Position numbers and translations under genes: made by a program. DNA of 64,000 nucleotides from contig NZ_LT629740.1 in the NCBI RefSeq assembly GCF_900105165.1, positions 310,001 through 374,000 on the forward strand. The letters run 5' to 3'. The notes under the pieces are model-generated. The model was not told the DNA's origin and made no database searches. It saw nothing but the letters and a program-made list of their open reading frames with translations. Every line of letters begins with the position of its first letter. The stretch's first letter is position 1. The stretch comes from Mucilaginibacter mallensis (GTDB taxonomy: Bacteria; Bacteroidota; Bacteroidia; Sphingobacteriales; Sphingobacteriaceae). Positions 16,961-24,430 of this stretch are shown piece by piece.

Positions 16961-18211
16961 TTACAACCCAAACGCCGTCTTCACCTTGTCAACATAATCC
17001 AATTTTTCCCAGGTAAACAGTTCCACTTCTTTAGTAATGGTGGTGCCATCATGCCCGGTAAAAGTTTTGGTTACAATTTGGCTTGGTTTGCCAAAGTGAC
17101 CGTAAGCAGCAGTTTCGCTGTATATTGGGTTGCGCAGTTTAAAACGGGTTTCAATAGCATAAGGCGTCATATTAAAGATCGACTCCACTTTCTTAGCTAT
17201 CTCGCCATCATTTAAACCAACTTTTCCTGTTCCGTAAGTGTTTACATAAATACCCATTGGCTGTGCAACACCAATAGCATATGATACCTGTACCAATACT
17301 TCATCGCAAACACCGGCAGCAACCAGGTTTTTAGCAATGTGGCGGGTAGCATAAGCAGCAGAACGATCAACTTTTGATGGGTCTTTGCCCGAGAAAGCAC
17401 CACCACCATGTGCACCTTTACCACCGTAGGTATCTACGATGATCTTACGACCGGTTAAACCGGTATCGCCATGCGGCCCGCCGATAACAAATTTACCGGT
17501 TGGGTTAATGTGGTATTTAATATCGTTATTGAAGAAATGCGCGTATTTAGGGTATTTAGCTTTTACACGCGGTATAAGTATGCTGATGATATCGCTGCTG
17601 ATCTTGGCAAGCATCACTTTTTCCTCATCAAAATCATCATGCTGGGTTGATATTACAATGGCATCAATGCGGGTAGGCTTGTTGTTATCATCATACTCCA
17701 GTGTAACTTGTGATTTTGCATCAGGGCGCAGGTATTTGATCTCCGTATTTTCGCGGCGGATAGCAGCTAGCTCAATTAATAAAGCGTGGGCAATATCCAA
17801 TGCCAGTGGCATATAGTTATCAGTTTCAATAGTGGCATAGCCAAACATCATACCCTGGTCGCCGGCACCTTGCTCTTCTTTTGCCTGGCGGTCAACACCC
17901 TGGTTAATATCCGGTGATTGTTCATGTATGGCCGATAGTACACTGCATGAACTGCCATCAAACATATATTCGCCTTTGGTATAACCTATTTTATTGATTA
18001 CCTCGCGGGCAATTTTTTGTACATCTAAATAAGCTTTTGATTTTACCTCACCCGCCAAAAAAACCTGGCCGGTAGTAACTAAAGTTTCGCAGGCAACCTT
18101 TGATTCCGGGTCGAATGCTAAGAACTGATCAATCAGCGCATCTGATATCTGGTCGGCAACTTTATCTGGATGTCCCTCTGACACAGATTCTGAAGTGAAT
18201 AAATATGGCAT
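16961..18211 (-). CDS. metK: S-adenosylmethionine synthetase
   Basis: 416 residues, close to the usual 385-420. Family signatures are complete: [14 protein letters not shown] (12-25) for ATP and metal, [12 protein letters not shown] (about 120-131), the lid-region [20 protein letters not shown], and the glycine-rich [19 protein letters not shown] (about 270-288). It makes SAM from methionine and ATP in the cytosol. The 5' leader carries a SAM-II-type riboswitch, so the product probably feeds back on its own expression. ATG start 75 bases after the riboswitch pseudoknot; terminator and promoter make it monocistronic. Confidence 0.97.
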   Translation of the reverse strand: MPYLFTSESVSEGHPDKVADQISDALIDQFLAFDPESKVACETLVTTGQVFLAGEVKSKAYLDVQKIAREVINKIGYTKGEYMFDGSSCSVLSAIHEQSPDINQGVDRQAKEEQGAGDQGMMFGYATIETDNYMPLALDIAHALLIELAAIRRENTEIKYLRPDAKSQVTLEYDDNNKPTRIDAIVISTQHDDFDEEKVMLAKISSDIISILIPRVKAKYPKYAHFFNNDIKYHINPTGKFVIGGPHGDTGLTGRKIIVDTYGGKGAHGGGAFSGKDPSKVDRSAAYATRHIAKNLVAAGVCDEVLVQVSYAIGVAQPMGIYVNTYGTGKVGLNDGEIAKKVESIFNMTPYAIETRFKLRNPIYSETAAYGHFGKPSQIVTKTFTGHDGTTITKEVELFTWEKLDYVDKVKTAFGL

Positions 18212-18286
18212 ATTTTTAAAGTGTTTTTACAAAAATTAAAAACAAATGAAAGGAAATAAACTGGATCGTTTTGTAAAAAGAAGCAT

Positions 18287-18375
18287 GGTTTTAGCACTTT
18301 TTTACGTGGTTGCAATCCGGCCCCGACTTGTTTTGATGACTATCAGAATCAATCGGGACAATTAAATCAGTCCAC
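18287..18375 (-). promoter_or_regulatory. SAM-II-type riboswitch in the metK leader
   Basis: Read on the minus strand: P1 GUGG (18372-18375) pairs with CCAC (18306-18309). Loop 1 starts with CUGAUUUAA (18362-18370), the same word as in the SAM-II metX example I remember. GGAUUGCA (18311-18318) pairs as the pseudoknot with UGCUAAAACC (18287-18296) through GCA/UGC and GG/CC, where the remembered sequence has CC/GG, so the pair covaries. The linker UAAAAAAG fits SAM-II L3. Unlike the compact form, about 40 bases are inserted in loop 1, with CCCGA (18353-18357) pairing to UCGGG (18322-18326). P1 is only 4 bp. It presumably senses SAM and represses metK. Confidence 0.82.
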
Positions 18376-18385
18376 TGTTGGTCTG

Positions 18386-18393
18386 CAAAAATA
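18386..18393 (-). promoter_or_regulatory. -7 box TATTTTTG of metK
   Basis: An exact TAnnTTTG match on the minus strand, ending about 10 bases before P1 of the riboswitch. Transcription would therefore start almost exactly at the aptamer, as expected. Confidence 0.6.
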
Positions 18394-18423
18394 AAACAAT
18401 TTTTACAAAGCCGAAAATACATT

Positions 18424-18431
18424 TACTTTTG
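18424..18431 (+). promoter_or_regulatory. -7 box TACTTTTG of the lipid kinase gene
   Basis: An exact TAnnTTTG match 21 bases before the TTG start at 18453. It is divergent from and 30 bases away from the metK box. Confidence 0.5.
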
Positions 18432-18452
18432 CCACACTGAAATTACATGTAG

Positions 18453-19343
18453 TTGAAAAGGAAAGCTTTATTTATTGTAAACCCGGTATCGGGAGGGAAG
18501 AAGAAAGACGGTGTGCCGGATATGATAGAAAAAAACCTTGACAAAAGTGTTTTTGAATATAGTATTGTTTATAGTGACGGCGTAGCACATGCGCATGTAA
18601 TTGCAAAAGAGGCTATTGCGAGCCACGATTTGATTGTTGCCGTTGGCGGCGATGGTACAGTAAATGAAATAGCATCGGCATTAGTGGGCAGTAATACCGT
18701 TTTTGGTATTATTCCTTTTGGTTCGGGTAATGGCCTTTCGCGGTTTTTAGGTATCCCGATGGATGCTGAAAAAGCCATTCAAAATCTTAATGTATGGCAC
18801 GTTGAAACTATTGACGCCGCCACAGCCAATGGCGAATGGTTCTTTAATATGGCAGGTATGGGCTTCGATGCACATATAAGCGAAGTATTCTCACACCAGA
18901 AAACCCGTGGTTTCAGCACCTATATTAAATCATCTTTCCGCGAGATCAATAATTATAAAGCGCATACCTATCATATAGATATTGATGGAGTGGTTTATGA
19001 GCGTGAAGCTTTTATGCTCAGCTTTGCCAATTCATCGCAATACGGTAATAACGCCCATGTGTCGCCCCATGCCTCGGTGCAGGATGGTTTGCTTGATGTT
19101 TGTATCATTAAACCTTTCCCGCTATGGCGTTTTGTGGGAATGGGTATCCGAATGTTCACCAAAACTGCCCACAGATCAAAATATGTAGAGATCATCAGGG
19201 GAAAGCACATTATTATAAAGCGTAATGAACCAGGCCCCTTTCATCTTGATGGCGAGCCCCGCATAGCTCCCGCGGTTGTTGATATTAATGTAGCACCCGC
19301 ATCATTAAGAATAATTGCAGGGAAATCCTTTAGAAAACAGTAG
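18453..19343 (+). CDS. Diacylglycerol/lipid kinase family protein (YegS/DgkB-like)
   Basis: 296 residues. The start is a TTG; the nearest ATG at 18447 runs straight into TAG. The N-terminal ALFIVNPVSGG (5-15) is the DAGK opening, GGDGTVNE (65-72) is the nucleotide-binding loop, and PFGSGNGLSRFLGIP (88-102) is the second conserved block. The second half is the beta-sandwich lid with FHLDGEP near the end. It phosphorylates a lipid (diacylglycerol or a related lipid) with ATP at the inner membrane; the true substrate is not predictable. A palindrome follows the stop immediately. Confidence 0.9.
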   Translation: MKRKALFIVNPVSGGKKKDGVPDMIEKNLDKSVFEYSIVYSDGVAHAHVIAKEAIASHDLIVAVGGDGTVNEIASALVGSNTVFGIIPFGSGNGLSRFLGIPMDAEKAIQNLNVWHVETIDAATANGEWFFNMAGMGFDAHISEVFSHQKTRGFSTYIKSSFREINNYKAHTYHIDIDGVVYEREAFMLSFANSSQYGNNAHVSPHASVQDGLLDVCIIKPFPLWRFVGMGIRMFTKTAHRSKYVEIIRGKHIIIKRNEPGPFHLDGEPRIAPAVVDINVAPASLRIIAGKSFRKQ

Positions 19344-19363
19344 AGACGTAATATTTTACGTCT
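19344..19363. repeat. Short palindrome AGACGTAA/TTACGTCT
   Basis: An 8-bp perfect stem with a 4-base loop directly after the lipid kinase stop codon, without a T-run. It resembles the AGACG-type palindromes common between genes in Bacteroidota and may act as an mRNA 3' end structure. Confidence 0.5.
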
Positions 19364-19520
19364 TAAAATGCCTGTTTCGCATCTTAACAACTTCTTAACA
19401 TTAAATATTATATAAGTTTTCAGCATTTTTATAACTTGCAATCCCTTAAAGAAGCAAATAATATTTTCTTTAATGGATAGATAGGCGCATAATATCGCGC
19501 CATGTGGATAATAAGGAATC

Positions 19521-19859
19521 ATGTCAAAGAAAAATAAAAATATTACAGGGGTAGTATATTCCACCGATCCGGGCTTTCAATACCAGGAAGACGATAATTC
19601 GGTTGATACCTTACCGCCCCAGCAACAAAACCTTAAAATTTACCTCGACCGTAAAGGGGGCAGTAAATTGGTTACCCGTGTAAGTGGGTTTATTGGTGCC
19701 GATGATGAACTTGAGGTAATAGGCAAAAAACTGAAATCAAAATGTGGTGTTGGCGGCTCTGTTAAGGATGGCGAAATATTAATACAGGGCGATTTCAGGG
19801 ATAAGGTTCTCACGCTATTGCAAACAGATGGTTTTAAGGCTAAAAAGGCAGGCGGATAA
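19521..19859 (+). CDS. SUI1/eIF1-family translation factor (YciH-like)
   Basis: 112 residues, the family's length. After a polar N-terminus ([11 protein letters not shown]), the SUI1 domain shows [36 protein letters not shown] (the conserved GxGGS loop), [16 protein letters not shown] and a final FKAKKAGG. In bacteria YciH is reported to assist fidelity of initiation; the role in Bacteroidota is not established. Monocistronic, 177 bases after the lipid kinase gene. Confidence 0.92.
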   Translation: MSKKNKNITGVVYSTDPGFQYQEDDNSVDTLPPQQQNLKIYLDRKGGSKLVTRVSGFIGADDELEVIGKKLKSKCGVGGSVKDGEILIQGDFRDKVLTLLQTDGFKAKKAGG

Positions 19860-20072
19860 AGTGTATTTTTTGTTTCGTATAAAGCAAATAGTGTCAATTT
19901 TACACCTTTAAAAAAAATAAATCGGTCATGGAAATAATATTATTTTCATAGAAACAATGTAGAGCTAATAATGGTTAATATACTGAAAATGTGTAATTTA
20001 TATTTTAAAATAAAAACAGCGAACCCTGCTTAGATTCAATTATAACATTATAGTTACAAGTTTTTTATAAAG

Positions 20073-20271
20073 TATTTTTTGTTATTATTAAAAAAAATGG
20101 GTTTCATTGTAAAAAATACTTTTGCCGAAATACAATTTTTGGGCGTAGAAGCGTTATTCATACACCCAATTACAGCTTTGAGGCCCTTGTAACGGAAAAA
20201 GGTTAAAGTAATAACAGAAAAGATTTTTTTTTTTCATTAAAATTCTATTTTTGTTATTCCTAAAAAAAATG
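20073..20271 (+). repeat. Duplicated 26-27-base promoter-like segment upstream of exbB
   Basis: Bases 20073-20099 (TATTTTTTGTTATT, then AAAAAAAATG) are repeated directly at 20246-20271 with one base deleted and a few changes. Only the second copy has an exact TAnnTTTG. Both are in the AT-rich 465-base gap before exbB; apart from these and the promoter boxes I see nothing recognisable in it. Confidence 0.5.
20117..20253 (+). promoter_or_regulatory. Two candidate -7 boxes for the exbB operon
   Basis: TACTTTTG at 20117-20124 and TATTTTTG at 20246-20253 are exact TAnnTTTG matches, about 200 and 71 bases before the ATG. The long leader between the first box and exbB could hold regulation, but no known motif was recognised. 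Confidence 0.45.
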
Positions 20272-20324
20272 CATTTAATTAACATATTTATATAAACACT
20301 GACAAAAACTAAATTTTTAAAGTA

Positions 20325-21161
20325 ATGGCAAATGTCCCAACAAAACCAACCGCTCCAGTAAAGAAAGAAAGCTCAAGTGCATCGAGCATATTTGCCAGTT
20401 TGGCAATCGTAATTTGCTTGTGTGTGTCCTTATTAATTTTCTTCTTCATTTTAGCCGATCCTAGCCACTATAAAGGCGGTGATGTGCTAAACGGCGAACC
20501 ATCTGATATATATGGTATCGTGCACAGAGGCGGTTACCTGGTACCTTTGGTAATGGGTTACGTATTAATGGTTATCGTGTTCTCTATCGAGCGTTTTATT
20601 GTTATCGGTAAAGCAACAGGTACCAGCAGCATCGAAACTTTCGTTAGAAAGATCCAAACATTCCTAAGCGCAGGAAACATTGATGGCGCTTCAGCTGAGT
20701 GCGACAAACAAAAAGGTTCAGTTGCTAACGTTATCAAAGCAGGTTTGAAAAAATACCGCGAAATGGAAACTGAAGCAACACTTGATGTTGATCAAAAAAC
20801 TTTAGCTATCCAAAAAGATATTGAAGAAGCAACAGCTTTAGAAATGCCTATGTTGGAGCAAAACTTAACTATCATAGCTACTTTGGTATCTATCGGTACA
20901 TTAACCGGTCTGTTAGGTACGGTTGTGGGTATGATCAAGGCCTTCCACGAGCTGGCAGGTAACGGTGGTGGTACTAACACTGGTGCATTATCAGCAGCTA
21001 TCTCTGAAGCACTTGTAAACACTGCATTAGGTATCAGTACTTCAGCAATATCAATTGTAATGTACAACGTATTTACATCAAAAATTGATAATCTTACTTA
21101 CGCTATTGATGAAACAGGATTTAGCATTGTGCAAACATTTGCTGCATCACACAAAAAATAA
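20325..21161 (+). CDS. exbB: ExbB/TolQ/MotA-type proton channel subunit
   Basis: 278 residues. An N-terminal helix (SLAIVICLCVSLLIFFFIL, about 24-43) is followed by the canonical ExbB helices: YLVPLVMGYVLMVIVFSIER (first), the LEQNLTIIATLVSIGTLTGL region (second, MotA_ExbB core, then GTVVGMIKAFHEL), and ALVNTALGISTSAISIVMYN (third). A cytosolic domain lies between the first and second. It forms the proton-driven motor with the two ExbD proteins and the TonB protein encoded just downstream, energising outer-membrane transporters. It heads an operon of at least four genes. Confidence 0.93.
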   Translation: MANVPTKPTAPVKKESSSASSIFASLAIVICLCVSLLIFFFILADPSHYKGGDVLNGEPSDIYGIVHRGGYLVPLVMGYVLMVIVFSIERFIVIGKATGTSSIETFVRKIQTFLSAGNIDGASAECDKQKGSVANVIKAGLKKYREMETEATLDVDQKTLAIQKDIEEATALEMPMLEQNLTIIATLVSIGTLTGLLGTVVGMIKAFHELAGNGGGTNTGALSAAISEALVNTALGISTSAISIVMYNVFTSKIDNLTYAIDETGFSIVQTFAASHKK

Positions 21162-21181
21162 TAAGAGGTACAATTTATTTT

Positions 21182-21214
21182 TATACGCCTGTGGCCTCAT
21201 AAGCCCGGCGTATA
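21182..21214 (+). other. Intercistronic hairpin between exbB and exbD
   Basis: TATACGCC (21182-21189) pairs perfectly with GGCGTATA (21207-21214) around a 17-base loop and has no T-run. It could set relative mRNA stability of exbB against exbD; this is inference. Confidence 0.4.
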
Positions 21215-21253
21215 ATTGAATTCATTATATTACTCATTTTAATAAAATAAATT

Positions 21254-21865
21254 ATGCCCAGAGTAAAAGTCGCGAGGAAAAGTACAGCGATCGACATGAC
21301 AGCCATGTGCGACGTAGCTTTTCTTTTGCTTACCTTTTTTATATTATCAGCAAAACCTAAGACGCAAGATCCGGTTAGAGCTGAGATTCCAGCGGCAACA
21401 TCAATATCTACAATTCCCGAAACTGATTTTATAACCATCCTTATAGGACAAGGAAAAGTGTTTTTTGGTGTTGAAGGTGATGATGTGCGCAAAAAAACAT
21501 TATCCTTAATGGCCGAGAAATACAAAATGAGCTTTACACCTGATGAGGCTAACACTTTCGCAAGTATGCAATCATTTGGAGTGCCAATAAGCCAGTTACA
21601 CCAACTGCTTGCCATGTCAAATAAAGACAGGGCGTCATTGGTGCAGCCAGGCATACCGGTTGATACCACTGCAACCAATGAATTATTTGATTGGGTGCAT
21701 TCAGCACGTTTAGCTAATAAATTTTTGCATGACAAAGATCCGAAAATTGGTGTTAAAGGTGACAGCCAGGAAGAATATCCTGTTGTAGATAAGGTAATTG
21801 CTACGCTGCAAAAACAAAGAGTTAACAGATTTAATTTAATAACGTCGTTAAAAACGGCTAAATAA
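21254..21865 (+). CDS. exbD: ExbD/TolR-family protein, first copy
   Basis: 203 residues. A short basic N-terminus precedes the single membrane helix (AMCDVAFLLLTFFILSAK), whose Asp19 matches the essential proton-carrying aspartate of ExbD/TolR. The periplasmic part is longer than usual (about 165 residues) and includes a stretch rich in small polar residues (QPGIPVDTTATNELFD), then a conserved end (VIATLQKQRVNRFNLIT). It sits 92 bases after exbB, with a hairpin between. It works with ExbB and TonB in the inner membrane. Confidence 0.92.
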   Translation: MPRVKVARKSTAIDMTAMCDVAFLLLTFFILSAKPKTQDPVRAEIPAATSISTIPETDFITILIGQGKVFFGVEGDDVRKKTLSLMAEKYKMSFTPDEANTFASMQSFGVPISQLHQLLAMSNKDRASLVQPGIPVDTTATNELFDWVHSARLANKFLHDKDPKIGVKGDSQEEYPVVDKVIATLQKQRVNRFNLITSLKTAK

Positions 21866-21871
21866 AAGAAA

Positions 21872-22399
21872 ATGGCAGAATTAGATACCTCCGGCGGGGG
21901 TAAACATAAAGGCGGAAAGGTAAGAACCAAGAAGAAAAACACTCGCGTGGATTTAACCGCGATGGTGGATCTTGCGTTCCTGCTGATTACCTTCTTTATC
22001 CTTACTACCACTCTTAGCAAGCCTAAGGCTATGGAGTTGGTTATGCCGGATAAAAGCGATACAACAAAACAATTGGCTGTGCCCGAAAGCAGAACAATGA
22101 CCTTATTGCTGGGAAGCAATGATAAGTTGGAGTGGTTTGTAGGCGAGCCAGGTAAATCAAAACCATCTGTAATAGGCTACAGTGATTTGCGTAAAACATT
22201 AGTTGAGCAAGATAAGTTAATAAAGGATTCACACGGTGGCCAGGGCATGATTGTTATTGTTAGCCCTAGCGATAAAAGCACCTACAAAAATGTGGTTACG
22301 GTAATGGACGAGTTGAATATTACCAACATTGACCAGCGTGCCATTGTGAAAATTTTACCTGTTGACATTGATTTGCTCAAAAGGGATAATCTATATTAA
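21872..22399 (+). CDS. exbD: ExbD/TolR-family protein, second copy
   Basis: 175 residues. A Lys-rich N-terminus (GGGKHKGGKVRTKKKNTR) is followed by the helix LTAMVDLAFLLITFFILTT with the key Asp33. The periplasmic domain contains ELVMPDKSD and ends KILPVDIDLLKRDNLY. It begins 6 bases after the first exbD, so the two are made together; two distinct ExbD proteins per ExbB is a common Bacteroidota arrangement. Confidence 0.92.
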   Translation: MAELDTSGGGKHKGGKVRTKKKNTRVDLTAMVDLAFLLITFFILTTTLSKPKAMELVMPDKSDTTKQLAVPESRTMTLLLGSNDKLEWFVGEPGKSKPSVIGYSDLRKTLVEQDKLIKDSHGGQGMIVIVSPSDKSTYKNVVTVMDELNITNIDQRAIVKILPVDIDLLKRDNLY

Positions 22400-22431
22400 C
22401 AATATAAACAAATTATTAAAAGCCTTAAAAA

Positions 22432-23259
22432 ATGTTTGGATCTAAATTAGACATATTCAAGAGGGAATGGACCGATGTTATTTTTAAGGGCCGTAATAAA
22501 GAATATGGGGCTTATGAATTAAGAAATTCTAATTCCCGCAATACCAATCTTGCGCTTCTTATAGGTGGCTTGTTCTTCATATTTATTATATCGTTAAACA
22601 CGATTATAAATGCGATAGAAGGGTTTATTCCTAAAGCGCCAGAAGTGGTAAAAATTACGGACGTTAAATTATTACCTCCACCTCCCGCGGACCCGGCCAA
22701 AAAACCACCTCCGCCACCACCAGAACCACCAAAACCAAAAGTTAACCAGGTTAAATTCCCGCCTCCGGTTGTAAAACCCGATAATGAGGCTAAGGAACCA
22801 CCTCCAACAACTAAAGAATTGGTAAACGCCGATCCGGGACCAAAAACACAAGCCGGTGACGCGAATGCTGACGTTCAGATTGACGGACCTGTAGGTAATG
22901 GTGATAAAGTTACCGAAGCCGACCCTAACCAGATTTTTAACGCGGTTGAAAATGAACCAGAATTTAAAAATGGTGGTTTACCAGGCTTCTACAAGTACTT
23001 GGGTAACGCTATCAAATATCCTTCTGTTGATAAGGAAAACAACGTACAGGGTAAGGTTTTAGTTACCTTCGTAGTTGAAAAAGACGGAAGCTTAACAGAT
23101 GTTAAAGCATTACGCGGTCCGGATGAATCATTGCAGGACGAAGCTGTAAGAGCTGTTAAAGCATCACCAAAATGGAAGCCAGGTATACAAAACGGTCGCC
23201 CGGTTCGTGTGCAATACACTGTTCCTGTGAGCTTTACGCTTTCAGGCGGAGACGAATAA
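22432..23259 (+). CDS. tonB: TonB-family energy transducer
   Basis: 275 residues. Short cytosolic start (FKREWTDVIFKGRNKEYGAY, the form seen in Bacteroidota TonB proteins), one membrane helix (LALLIGGLFFIFIISLNTII, about 41-60), a proline-rich periplasm-spanning region (about 80-125, PPPPADPAKKPPPPPPEPPK), then a TonB_C domain (KVLVTFVVEKDGSLTDVKAL, then SPKWKPGIQNGRPVRVQYTV). It couples the ExbB/ExbD motor to outer-membrane receptors. It starts 32 bases after the second exbD. Confidence 0.95.
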   Translation: MFGSKLDIFKREWTDVIFKGRNKEYGAYELRNSNSRNTNLALLIGGLFFIFIISLNTIINAIEGFIPKAPEVVKITDVKLLPPPPADPAKKPPPPPPEPPKPKVNQVKFPPPVVKPDNEAKEPPPTTKELVNADPGPKTQAGDANADVQIDGPVGNGDKVTEADPNQIFNAVENEPEFKNGGLPGFYKYLGNAIKYPSVDKENNVQGKVLVTFVVEKDGSLTDVKALRGPDESLQDEAVRAVKASPKWKPGIQNGRPVRVQYTVPVSFTLSGGDE

Positions 23260-23265
23260 TGTATA

Positions 23266-23502
23266 ATGTCATCAAATTTCAATAATAGGCAAAAATCGCT
23301 CAAAAGGCGGTTTTTGCTTTTAGGTATTATCAGGTTGGTATGTGTTGTAGGCGCAGGGTTTTTAATTATTATTTTTTCTAAAAAACTCAATCTTAACCTT
23401 TCATATACTGATAAACTGATAGTAGGTGCGCTGTTTATTGTTTATGGTGTGGCACGCTTTGTGTTCTCACGTAAGAGAGGAGAATTTGATGATGAAGAAT
23501 AA
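23266..23502 (+). CDS. Small two-helix membrane protein of the TonB operon
   Basis: 78 residues. Basic N-terminus (NNRQKSLKRRF), two hydrophobic helices (LLLGIIRLVCVVGAGFLIII, about 17-36, and KLIVGALFIVYGVARFVF, about 50-67) and a charged end (SRKRGEFDDEE). It begins 6 bases after tonB and overlaps the next gene, so it belongs to the operon. No named family recognised; it could be a small accessory subunit. Confidence 0.75.
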   Translation: MSSNFNNRQKSLKRRFLLLGIIRLVCVVGAGFLIIIFSKKLNLNLSYTDKLIVGALFIVYGVARFVFSRKRGEFDDEE

Positions 23503-24412
23503 GTTGAAGTTTTTAGCGTTAGGGTTACTGTCCTTACCATTATTACAGGCTTGCAAACAAAAAGCAAAACCGGCTTATAATGATACCTGGGTAGCCGGAA
23601 ACGCGAAGTTTGCAGCTGACGAATCCTTTCAGCCAATTGTTGACCAGGAATTGTACATGTTTAAAGCGCTGAATACTAAAGCCGATCCTGAAATTACTTA
23701 CAGATCCGAAAATGATGTTTTAAGGTTGCTGCTTGCTGATAGTGTAAGAGTAGCAATACTTTCACGTGATTTGGATAGTAATGAGCTAAAAGTATTAAAA
23801 ACAAGAAACTTAACGCCTGCCGTTAGCCGTTTCGCGATAGATGCAGTGGTGCTGATTGTAAATAAAGTGTCAAATGATACAACTATTACACTTAGCGACG
23901 TTAAAAAAATGCTCAACGGAAAGGCTAAAACCGACAAAAACATCGTTTTTGATAACCCAGGCTCAAGTTTGGTGAGGTATTTGAAAGAACTGTCGGGAAA
24001 TAATGACTTTAAACTAAAGAACCTTTTTGCACTCAAATCAAACAAAGAGGTGATCAAATATGTAAGTACTCACCCCGATGCAATAGGTATAACAGGCTTT
24101 AGCTGGCTGGATGATTCAAATAACGATACAAAGGAAGCTGCAGCAAGCGTTAAGATGGTGGCTGTGAAGGATGAAGACAATAAAAAGTACCCAACAACGT
24201 ACTTTAAGCCGTCTCAAACTTCATTGTCATTAAAACAATATCCTTTAAGCAGGGGTTTATTCATCGTAAACTGCACCGACAGGCAGGGCTTGGGAACAGG
24301 ATTTGCATCATTTATAACTGGCGAGCGCGGACAAAGGATAATTATGGAATCGGGTTTATTGCCTGATGAGATACCAGGAAGAGAAATTAGTATTAAACAA
24401 TCATTAAACTAA
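23492..24412 (+). CDS. PstS-like periplasmic phosphate-binding lipoprotein
   Basis: 306 residues from ATG 23492 (ATG 23489 is equally possible); GGAG at 23479-23482 is well spaced for either, and both overlap the preceding gene. LLSLPLLQAC is a lipobox with the lipidated Cys. The mature part matches PBP_like_2/PstS proteins (FAADESFQPIVDQELYMF, RFAIDAVVLIVNKV, GITGFSWLDD, YPLSRGLFIVNC, GTGFASFITGERGQRIIMES). It probably binds phosphate or another anion, but no pst transporter genes are adjacent; placement behind TonB suggests a link to outer-membrane uptake. Confidence 0.87.
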   Translation: MKNKLKFLALGLLSLPLLQACKQKAKPAYNDTWVAGNAKFAADESFQPIVDQELYMFKALNTKADPEITYRSENDVLRLLLADSVRVAILSRDLDSNELKVLKTRNLTPAVSRFAIDAVVLIVNKVSNDTTITLSDVKKMLNGKAKTDKNIVFDNPGSSLVRYLKELSGNNDFKLKNLFALKSNKEVIKYVSTHPDAIGITGFSWLDDSNNDTKEAAASVKMVAVKDEDNKKYPTTYFKPSQTSLSLKQYPLSRGLFIVNCTDRQGLGTGFASFITGERGQRIIMESGLLPDEIPGREISIKQSLN

Positions 24413-24430
24413 AAATTATATATTATTCAA

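Noticed and set aside
18133..18315. 60-codon minus-strand frame across the metK leader
   Set aside because: It runs through the riboswitch and into metK in another frame; the riboswitch pairing explains the sequence better.
21181..22119. Long open frame (312 codons) on the minus strand
   Set aside because: It lies opposite the two exbD genes, whose family motifs and membrane helices are clear; the antisense translation has no recognisable domain.
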